Origin: Rickettsia canadensis str. McKiel
GTDB lineage: Bacteria > Pseudomonadota > Alphaproteobacteria > Rickettsiales > Rickettsiaceae
Length of the DNA: 64,000 nt
Direction: 5' to 3'
NCBI RefSeq assembly: GCF_000014345.1
Contig: NC_009879.1
Coordinates: forward strand, 321,001-385,000
The notes beneath the pieces are model-generated. The model searched no databases. It was given only the letters and a program-made list of their open reading frames with translations, and was not told where the DNA came from. This document shows, piece after piece, positions 57,459-64,000 of this stretch (its first letter is position 1; every line of letters starts with the position of its first letter). Position numbers and translations under genes: made by a program.

Positions 57459-60400
57459 CTATCTTTTAATCTTAAGTTGTATTTTATGGTTCTCTAATTC
57501 TATTTCATTGACATAATCGGGGGTAAAGTCTTTAGCAAACTCGCTTAAAGTTTGTTCTTTAATATAATCTCCATAAATGTTGATTATTTTAGATAAATCG
57601 GACTCGCTTATTATCTCAATTAAAATCCTGTCAGTGATAGAACAATCGGCATCTTTACGAGCTTGTTGTATGAAGCGTACAATATCTCTAGCTATTCCTT
57701 CTTTTATTAATTCAGGCGTTAGCTCTAAATCAAGTATTAACAAACTGCTATTGTCTGCAAAACTTGCGGCTCCTTTAATATGTGAGTAAGGCTCTAAAAC
57801 TAGCTTATATTCTTCACTCTTTAAGGTTTCGCCGCATATAGCTAAAGCACTTGCAGTAGCTTCCCACTCGCCTTTTTTAGAAGCGGCTATAATTTCTTTC
57901 ATTTTATAAGGCAAACGTTTACCGAGCATAGGGAAATTAAGCGATAATTTTGTAGTTGCATAATTCTCTAGATCATCACGATAAATTATCGCCTTAACAT
58001 TAATCTCGTCTTTAATTAAATCTTCAAAATCTTTAAGTTTATCATTATGTTTACTGATGATAGTTATACTAGCAAGCGGTTGTCTTACTCGTACATTTTC
58101 ATTACTTCTAATAAATAGACTATTGCTGCAAATATCAAGGACAGTATCCATAGTAGCAACTAGCTCGTGATTTACCTCAAAGTTTGAGAGCTTGGGATAG
58201 TTGCATAGGTGGACTGATAAGTTGTCATTCCTGCATCCTCTTATACCATCCTGCGATTTGATTATGGGATCTTGTGCCCCAGGTTTATCTCCTGAGATAC
58301 CGTAGTCAAGCTGCGGGATGACAGTATTGTGTAACCCCAAATATATTGCTTCGGAAATCATAGGCACTAGTGCCGACATCGCAATAGCCATGGTCTCTAA
58401 ACATGAATATAGAGTATTATAAGCATTTTGTTTATCTGCATCTTTTTCACTTTTCCAAAACCTTGCTCGGCTTCGTCTTATATACCAATTATTTAACACT
58501 TCGAAAAATTCTGATACTTGATGATAAGCTGCTTGCGTATCAAAATTATCTAAACTTTTTTCAATTTTTTGTACGGCTATTTTAAGTTTAGATAATATAT
58601 AAATATCAAGCACGTTTTCAGAAGCAAAATCAGACTTGCCTTTAAGTGAATCGGCATTAGCATACATCGTAAAGAAATGGTAGGCATTCCAAATCGGTTT
58701 GATGAATAAACGCAGTGTATCAAATACCATCTTACCATCTTTATCGATTAACAGCTCCTGACCTTTAACAACGTTTGAAGATAGCATTGTAATTCTTAAA
58801 GCATCAGAGCCGTATTTATCAAATAGCTCCAGCGGATCCGCATAGTTATTAAGACGCTTTGAAAGTTTTTGACCGGTAGTGTCTAAAATCACGCCGTGGC
58901 ATATACAGTTTAAAAACGGTGGACGATCAAATAAAGCGGTAGATAGCACCATTAAAGTATAGAACCATCCGCGTGTTTGTGCCACATACTCAACTATAAA
59001 ATCAGCTGGAAAATGATCCTCAAACCACTTTTTATTTTCAAAAGGGTAGTGGGCTTGCGAATAAGGCATAGAGCCACTTTCAAACCAGCAATCAAACACA
59101 TCTTCTATTCTACGCATTGTTGATTTACCGGTTGGATCATCAGGATTGGCACGAGTCAGTTCATCGATAAACGGACGATGTAAATCAGTAACTTTAACGC
59201 CAAAATCTTTCTCTAATTCCTCTATAGAACCGTAAACATCTATGCGTGGATATTTTGGATCATCGGACTTCCATACAGGCAATGGGGTTCCCCAAAATCT
59301 ATTACGACTTATAGACCAATCACGGGCATTTTCAAGCCACTTACCAAACACATTATCTTTAACGTGGGAAGGTATCCAGTTAATTTGCTGATTTAACTCT
59401 ACTATTCTATCTTTAAAGTTTGTTACTTTTACGTACCATGATGGAACGGCCTTATATATAAGAGGTGTATCGGTACGCCAACAATGAGGATAATTATGAA
59501 TATACTGCTCGGTTTTTAGCCAATTTCCTTGCTCTTTAAGTTTGATTATTATTTTGTCATTTGCATCAAATACTTGTAAGCCCTCTAAATCAGGAATTTC
59601 TTTAGTAAACTTACCGCTATTATCAACAGGACAAACTAGCTCAATGCCTTTTGATTCACAAAGTATTTGGTCATCTTCACCAAAGCCTGGAGCCATATGA
59701 ACAACACCTGTGCCGTCACCCTCAACGACAAAATCGCAGGCAAATATCTTAAAGCTATTTGGATGATTCTCGAAATAGTTGAATAAAGGTTTGTATCTTA
59801 ATCCTTCAAGCTCTGAGCCTTTAATAATAGTAAATTGCTCATCACCTTTTAATTCTAATTCTTTAGCATATTTAGAAACTGATGCAGCAGCGATAATATA
59901 ACAAATATCATTTTTAGGGACTAATGCATAATCTATATCACTACCAACTGCAAGGGCTAGATTTGCAGGCAGTGTCCAAGGTGTTGTCGTCCAAGCAAAT
60001 ATACGATATTCTTTATATTCACTATGCGGTAGTTTGTCTCTTAACATGAAACTCACCGTTACTGCTTTATCGGCTCTCTCACGATAAGAATTATCAAGTC
60101 TTGTTTCAAAATGAGAAAGCGGCGTTTCGCATGCCCAAGAATAAGGCATTACCCGCATAGATTCGTACAATAACCCCTTATTATATAGCTCCTTAAATGC
60201 CCAAAGGACGGATTCCATAAAATGCGTATCCATCGTTTTATAAGAATTTTTAAAATCCACCCATCGTGCTTGACGAGTTACATATTGCTCCCACTCACCG
60301 GTATATTTCATTACCGAAGCTCTGCAATGACTATTAAACTTCTCTATACTGAAGTTAGTTATTGCAAGACGCCCTGAAATGCCAAGCTCTTGCTCTGATT

Positions 60401-60698
60401 GCATTTCTGCAGGAAGACCATGACAGTCCCAACCAAAACGACGCTCGACTTTTTTACCTTTTATGGTTTGGTATCTAGCATATACGTCTTTAATAAAGCC
60501 GGTAAGCAAGTGACCGTAATGTGGCAAACCGTTTGCAAAAGGCGGACCGTCATAAAAGATAAATTCGGCATCTTTTATTCTATTATCAATAGATTTTTGG
60601 AATATATTATTATCTTGCCACAATTTTAGTATTTCTCGTTCTATAGCTGCAAAATCAGCATTTGAACTAACTTCAGGATAATATTTAGTATTTGTCAT
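57459..60698 (-). CDS. ileS: Isoleucyl-tRNA synthetase (with in-frame repeat insertion)
   Basis: Class Ia synthetase charging tRNA-Ile, about 1079 residues from the ATG at 60698 (MTNTKYYPEVSSNADF); an upstream in-frame ATG at 60749 would add 17 poorly fitting residues. HYGH-type motif PPFANGLPHYGHLLTG (about 50-65), CP1 editing domain (WTTTPWTLPANLALAVG), KMSKS-type TTGQKLSKRLNNY (about 612), and an anticodon-binding domain are seen. At about residues 792-825 the sequence HNTVIPQLDYGISGDKPGAQ then DPIIKSQDGIRGCRNDN is translated from a palindromic element (58223-58323). The rest is full length and open. Confidence 0.96.
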   Translation of the reverse strand: MTNTKYYPEVSSNADFAAIEREILKLWQDNNIFQKSIDNRIKDAEFIFYDGPPFANGLPHYGHLLTGFIKDVYARYQTIKGKKVERRFGWDCHGLPAEMQSEQELGISGRLAITNFSIEKFNSHCRASVMKYTGEWEQYVTRQARWVDFKNSYKTMDTHFMESVLWAFKELYNKGLLYESMRVMPYSWACETPLSHFETRLDNSYRERADKAVTVSFMLRDKLPHSEYKEYRIFAWTTTPWTLPANLALAVGSDIDYALVPKNDICYIIAAASVSKYAKELELKGDEQFTIIKGSELEGLRYKPLFNYFENHPNSFKIFACDFVVEGDGTGVVHMAPGFGEDDQILCESKGIELVCPVDNSGKFTKEIPDLEGLQVFDANDKIIIKLKEQGNWLKTEQYIHNYPHCWRTDTPLIYKAVPSWYVKVTNFKDRIVELNQQINWIPSHVKDNVFGKWLENARDWSISRNRFWGTPLPVWKSDDPKYPRIDVYGSIEELEKDFGVKVTDLHRPFIDELTRANPDDPTGKSTMRRIEDVFDCWFESGSMPYSQAHYPFENKKWFEDHFPADFIVEYVAQTRGWFYTLMVLSTALFDRPPFLNCICHGVILDTTGQKLSKRLNNYADPLELFDKYGSDALRITMLSSNVVKGQELLIDKDGKMVFDTLRLFIKPIWNAYHFFTMYANADSLKGKSDFASENVLDIYILSKLKIAVQKIEKSLDNFDTQAAYHQVSEFFEVLNNWYIRRSRARFWKSEKDADKQNAYNTLYSCLETMAIAMSALVPMISEAIYLGLHNTVIPQLDYGISGDKPGAQDPIIKSQDGIRGCRNDNLSVHLCNYPKLSNFEVNHELVATMDTVLDICSNSLFIRSNENVRVRQPLASITIISKHNDKLKDFEDLIKDEINVKAIIYRDDLENYATTKLSLNFPMLGKRLPYKMKEIIAASKKGEWEATASALAICGETLKSEEYKLVLEPYSHIKGAASFADNSSLLILDLELTPELIKEGIARDIVRFIQQARKDADCSITDRILIEIISESDLSKIINIYGDYIKEQTLSEFAKDFTPDYVNEIELENHKIQLKIKR
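58223..58323. repeat. In-frame RPE-like element inside ileS
   Basis: TGTCATTCCTGCATCCTCTT ... CTGAGATACCGTAGTCAAGC then TGCGGGATGACA. It carries the class termini and the ...GGATCTTGTGCC... centre, and is open in the ileS frame. Confidence 0.92.
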
Positions 60699-60749
60699 GA
60701 TTGAGAAATTATTATAATAGTTTGGTTTATAATAATAGATAATGATCAA

Positions 60750-61167
60750 GAGATAAATACATAATTTGTACTAAACTATTTAATTTTAGGAGACAAATGA
60801 AAACTAAAGAACTTTCTAACAATAATATTATTAACAAGCAAATTAATAATGATAACCAAGCTGTGTTATCTCCTATTCTGGATATAGTCGGAATATTTTC
60901 AAAATATAAGAAAATAACGAGCTTTCTTTTGAAGAAATAAGAGATTGAGCTTGGAGAGAAATCTTGAAGATAATTATTGGGCTAAAGCATTAATAAACAT
61001 CGAACAATAACTGTAGTGGTTATCAGCATAAGAATCAGAAAAGTTTCTTAAATAAAATATTTTTTGATAAAAATTAGCGAATCAAAACAATATTACAACT
61101 GAATTACAAGCTAGCCCAAGCTTTGTCTGCTGTATATACCTGATAATTAATTTTACCCATAATATAT
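60750..61167 (+). pseudogene. Short decayed coding region
   Basis: An ATG at 60798 after TAGGAG opens MKTKELSNNNIINKQINNDN then QAVLSPILDIVGIFSKYKKI, and a stop comes about 40 codons in, with following pieces (NELSFEEIRD, AKALINIEQ) in another frame. Family not recognised. Confidence 0.45.
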
Positions 61168-61779
61168 TTACGTAAACATTCTAACTATGGGAATATTTGA
61201 AGGGTCGAGTAGTTTTCTCATCTGTGAGAAAGTTTTTACTATATTTTCTACGGAATTCTCAATAAATTTATCAGTATCAATATAATGTTCCGATTCGTCT
61301 TGAATATAAACAAGAATAGACGAGACATAAACCGAGAGTAATACACTTCTTTTAGTGTAGTAATTAAAATCAAGAGATTTATCGCCGGCATAACGCCAAA
61401 TAGTATCACAGCTACGGAATGCAACCTTAGCACCTTGTATTGGGTTTAATGCAAAATAAGCAGCATTCTTACTATGAATAATAGGGAGTGTCGATTTGAT
61501 TCTGATCTTTATTGCTAAAGATATTTTCTCTCTTATTTTTGCCGGTTCTTCTATTATGCTTAAGCTTTCTAGTAAAATTTTATCTAAATAGCTCTCACAG
61601 AATTCTACTATTTCAGATAACCCTTCCGGAAAAAGTATTAAGCTATAGCCTTTGTCAAAGCCACACTTTTCTTCTGCTTCTTTAAGTAGCTTATTATTCC
61701 ATTCATTAAACGGTAATAATTCTAATGAAGATTGCACAAAGCTTAATTTTTTAATATAGTATTCTTCCTGGATGCTCAT
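61168..61779 (-). CDS. COQ9 family ubiquinone biosynthesis protein
   Basis: Homologue of mitochondrial COQ9, a lipid-binding accessory protein for ubiquinone hydroxylation. The 203 residues are all helical, with FVQSSLELLPFNEWNNKLLKEAEEKCGF (about 15-42), LFPEGLSEIVEFCESYLDK (the COQ9 core) and WRYAGDKSLDFNYYTKRSVLLSVYVSSI near 130-155 (WY.aGD.S.D.nfYtkR..l motif). It is divergent from rpsU, the neighbour that gave the TIGR family its name (RpsU-divergently transcribed). Confidence 0.9.
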   Translation of the reverse strand: MSIQEEYYIKKLSFVQSSLELLPFNEWNNKLLKEAEEKCGFDKGYSLILFPEGLSEIVEFCESYLDKILLESLSIIEEPAKIREKISLAIKIRIKSTLPIIHSKNAAYFALNPIQGAKVAFRSCDTIWRYAGDKSLDFNYYTKRSVLLSVYVSSILVYIQDESEHYIDTDKFIENSVENIVKTFSQMRKLLDPSNIPIVRMFT

Positions 61780-61789
61780 ATTTTTAACC

Positions 61790-61854
61790 TTGACATATAA
61801 CTTAATTATAGGTTATAGTTTAACATAGTGCAAACCACAATATCTTTTAAGGAG
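61790..61854 (+). promoter_or_regulatory. rpsU promoter and ribosome binding site
   Basis: TTGACA at 61790-61795 is a perfect consensus -35. TATAGT at 61814-61819 is a good -10 with an 18-base spacer. AAGGAG at 61849-61854 precedes the GTG start. The 85-bp region must also hold the opposite promoter for the COQ9 gene. Confidence 0.75.
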
Positions 61855-61864
61855 AGTAATTTTA

Positions 61865-62065
61865 GTGATACTAGTGAATGTTCACGCCGGTAATTGTGAC
61901 AATACGCTTAAGAATTTTAAGAAAAAGCTACAAAGAGAGCTTTATTTTCGTAAGATGAAGGAACAGCGTTATTATGAAACGCCTTCAGCAAAACGTGTCC
62001 GTAAAGCACAAGAAGCAGCGAGAAGACAAAGAAAATTTGCTCGTAAAAAAATGTTTGATGAATAA
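61865..62065 (+). CDS. rpsU: 30S ribosomal protein S21
   Basis: Small basic ribosomal protein (66 residues) important for initiation. GTG start at 61865 (MILVNVHAGNCDNTLKNFKK), then KLQRELYFRKMKEQRYYETP and a basic tail AKRVRKAQEAARRQRKFARK. The strong Shine-Dalgarno and consensus promoter are upstream, with a terminator directly after. Confidence 0.96.
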   Translation: MILVNVHAGNCDNTLKNFKKKLQRELYFRKMKEQRYYETPSAKRVRKAQEAARRQRKFARKKMFDE

Positions 62066-62092
62066 AATTTCAAACTATTTTAATACTAAATT

Positions 62093-62126
62093 AAAGCTAG
62101 AAATATTAATGTTTCTAGCTTTTTTG
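62093..62126 (+). terminator. Intrinsic terminator of rpsU
   Basis: AAAGCTAGAAA (62093-62103) and TTTCTAGCTTT (62112-62122) pair perfectly over 11 bases with an 8-base loop, followed by T-rich TTTGTT. Confidence 0.85.
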
Positions 62127-62179
62127 TTATGTAGATTACTCTAGTACGAAAGTTACCCCAATATCATTTCTGCGCAAGT

Positions 62180-62585
62180 GTTATTGCATAACTTTTAAAA
62201 GACTTATTACTTTTTCTATATTTTCTTCTTCAACTGCAGTAAAAAAATATTTTGTTCTATATCCATTACTTGAGTGTTATATTTTGCACTATTCTTTTCA
62301 AGAAAATCTCTCATTTGCTTATTTATGTAATCAAATCTTAGGGTACACATATAAGTGGTTGCGCATAAAATCTAGTATTAATAATATTAGAATCAAACCC
62401 TTTATCTGGTAATAATTGAGGCATTGGGACATTGTTGTTTATATTGGAATAATGAAAGGTTGTATTTACTGTACACTCTTAAATTAATATCAGTTCCGTT
62501 CTCTAAAAGAGCTATAACTTATATTACCGTCCTGTATGGCTTCTATAAGTTTCTCATTTATTGAATTTGGTTTTTTATTAATCAT
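62180..62585 (-). pseudogene. Ankyrin-repeat protein gene, decayed
   Basis: Minus-strand ATG at about 62585 opens MINKKPNSINEKLIEAIQDG then NIS, followed in other frames by LLENGTDINLR, NNNVPMPQLLPDKGFD, MRDFLEKNSAKYN and TAVEEENIEKVISLLKVMQ. The ankyrin-like alternation (ExGxxxxVxxLLxxGxDIN) is clear, with several frameshifts and stops. It is a dead gene. Confidence 0.7.
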
Positions 62586-62700
62586 AAATTAACCCTTAAT
62601 TTGTTAACATTTAGTATATGTTTAGAATAGAATAATTATTTGATTAGTAAACCCAAAAGATTAAGAACTTTAACGGTATTGTAATATAAAGATTGATATT

Positions 62701-62819
62701 GTCATTGCACGCGACTGTAAGGAGCCTGGTGCTCCAGAAAAAAATTAAACAAATGCTATAAATTAGCATTTTTACTGGATTGCTTCAGCAATTACTTCAT
62801 AATTTTTCTCGCAATGACG
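62701..62819. repeat. RPE-like element upstream of ntrY-like gene
   Basis: GTCATTGCACGCGACTGTAAGG ... TTCTCGCAATGAC, with an inner hairpin AAATGCTATAAATTAGCATTTTT and a tail ACTGGATTGCTTC. Same design as 53191. Confidence 0.85.
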
Positions 62820-62943
62820 TAGACTTTTTAAGTCATCAATACATTATTTAGCAATACCATTTCACTATAGAACTTGAAATGTTTCCAATTAACTTTTTTT
62901 ATGTTATAAAGAACTCTTATAGTTAGTAATATAAACAGTATTG

Positions 62944-64000
62944 ATGCTTAGTTATTTTAAACAAAATCTACGTTCTTATTTTTCTAGTAGAATGCTGATT
63001 TTTATTTTAATGGCATCTTCCGTTATTGTCGCCTGTGCTACTTTTTATGTGATATCTTTAGAATCGAAGAGTTTTAGTACGATTATTGGGTTTTTATTAG
63101 TTGATTTAGCAGTTTTTTTAATTTTAGGTATTTTACTCACTCAAAAATTCTTTGCTAAAAACAATAATAATGATACTTCTAAATTACAAAATCGTATTGT
63201 AATTGCCTTTAGTTTAGTCGCTGCTATTCCAACCATCATTGTTTCAGTATTTTCTGTTTATTTTTTTAATCTTAGTGTTCAAGCATGGTTTGATAAGAAG
63301 ATTTCTACGGTCCTTGATCAATCGGTAATAGTTGCAGAATCTTATATTGCTGAGCATAAATTACAGCTAAAAGAGACGGCTTTAGCTGTTGCTGAAGATT
63401 TAGGTGATATGTATTATGATTTAATTCATAATCCTGCTTTGTTTACTAAAACGCTTAATACCGAAGCAGAGATGCGTTCGCTTGATGAAGCAATAGTTTT
63501 AAACAAATCTACCAATACTATAGTAGCTAATAGTTATTTAAGTTTTTCTTTGTCGTTTGCAACTATCCCTGCACATTTAATTAAAAAAGCAGATTTAGGT
63601 GAACCGGTGGAAGTAAAATCCGATCCAACCAAAATAAGAATGCTGATTAAATTAAAAGAATATAATGATGTATATTTATTGGTTGGTAGATTAGTAGATA
63701 ATAAAATTATTGATCATATAGATGCAACTAATGGAGCGGCTGCCGAGTATAATAGTCTTAAAAATGAAATAGATAATATACAAATCAAGTTCTCTATAAT
63801 GTTTATTTTTATCGCCTTATTACTTCTGTTTGTAGCTATAAGTTTCGGGGTTATATTTACTGCTAAAATAGTAAACCCTATTAAAAAATTAGTTACTGCA
63901 ACCGATAAAGTTAAAGACGGTGATTTAACAGTACAAGTGCCTGAAAATGAAGTAGATAAAGACGAAATAGGAACGCTTTATGCAGCGTTTAATAGAATGA
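62944..64000 (+). CDS. NtrY-like sensor histidine kinase, N-terminal part
   Basis: The reading frame is open from the ATG at 62944 (MLSYFKQNLRSYFSSRMLIF) to the window end, 352 residues visible. Three N-terminal helices (about 15-40, 45-68 and 88-110), a periplasmic sensor domain (about 111-275), a fourth helix (about 278-302) and a HAMP domain (KIVNPIKKLVTATDKVKDGD ... EIGTLYAAFNR) are seen. This is the layout of NtrY-type kinases of alphaproteobacteria. The catalytic His and ATPase domains must lie beyond the window. Its response regulator is not visible. Confidence 0.88.
   Translation, partial: MLSYFKQNLRSYFSSRMLIFILMASSVIVACATFYVISLESKSFSTIIGFLLVDLAVFLILGILLTQKFFAKNNNNDTSKLQNRIVIAFSLVAAIPTIIVSVFSVYFFNLSVQAWFDKKISTVLDQSVIVAESYIAEHKLQLKETALAVAEDLGDMYYDLIHNPALFTKTLNTEAEMRSLDEAIVLNKSTNTIVANSYLSFSLSFATIPAHLIKKADLGEPVEVKSDPTKIRMLIKLKEYNDVYLLVGRLVDNKIIDHIDATNGAAAEYNSLKNEIDNIQIKFSIMFIFIALLLLFVAISFGVIFTAKIVNPIKKLVTATDKVKDGDLTVQVPENEVDKDEIGTLYAAFNRM

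Overview
This is a 64 kb piece of a Rickettsia chromosome (Alphaproteobacteria, obligate intracellular). The evidence is an AT-rich base composition, a standard rickettsial housekeeping gene set with alphaproteobacterial protein signatures (petABC, pdhA/pdhB split genes, pccA/pccB, COQ9 next to rpsU, IalB), long intergenic stretches full of decayed genes, and many copies of short palindromic elements resembling the Rickettsia palindromic elements (RPEs). Some of these sit in frame inside protein genes. The species cannot be fixed from the sequence alone. The number of repeats and accessory pseudogenes (spoT, ankyrin, TPR) fits a spotted-fever or transitional-group genome better than a typhus-group one, but that is inference.

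Layout. 0-7 kb: the end of ddl, ftsQ and ftsA (cell wall and division), a frameshift-riddled pseudogene, nfeD and a membrane cytochrome c, a second pseudogene, then lpxC (lipid A). 7-17.5 kb: a membrane transporter-like protein, RNase E, heme A synthase, a pseudouridine synthase, a serine beta-lactamase-like hydrolase, exonuclease III and pyruvate dehydrogenase E1 alpha and beta. 17.6-32.6 kb: typA, a Skp/OmpH chaperone, isocitrate dehydrogenase, two Mrp-type antiporter subunits, ccmB, the petABC cytochrome bc1 operon, a secreted-looking Hsp20, prfB (with its programmed frameshift) and lepA. 32.7-35.4 kb: tRNA-Asn followed by gene debris, including a spoT hydrolase-domain pseudogene. 35.4-46.5 kb: an Hda/DnaA-like protein, an AI-2E family protein, grpE, rph, a glycosyltransferase pseudogene, groES-groEL, a standalone SpoT synthetase-domain gene, IalB, gltX and ubiG. 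46.6-64 kb: a ZnuB-type permease, a giant LplT-PlsC-Aas fusion, pccB and pccA, ileS, a COQ9 family protein divergent from rpsU, and the start of an NtrY-like sensor kinase.

How it works together. The intact genes are core metabolism, respiration, protein quality control, translation and envelope synthesis. Respiratory genes (cytochrome c, ctaA, ccmB, petABC, pdhAB, icd) and chaperones (grpE, groESL, hsp20, skp) are well represented. The non-housekeeping content is almost entirely eroding: SpoT fragments, a GT2 glycosyltransferase, TPR and ankyrin proteins, and a possible caspase-like peptidase relic.

I found no CRISPR array, prophage, insertion sequence with a recognisable transposase, toxin-antitoxin pair or intact novel multi-gene system. 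The most interesting sequence-level signals are the in-frame palindromic insertions in ileS and in the Mrp subunit gene, other repeats that supply gene 3' ends, and repeated loss of SpoT domains.
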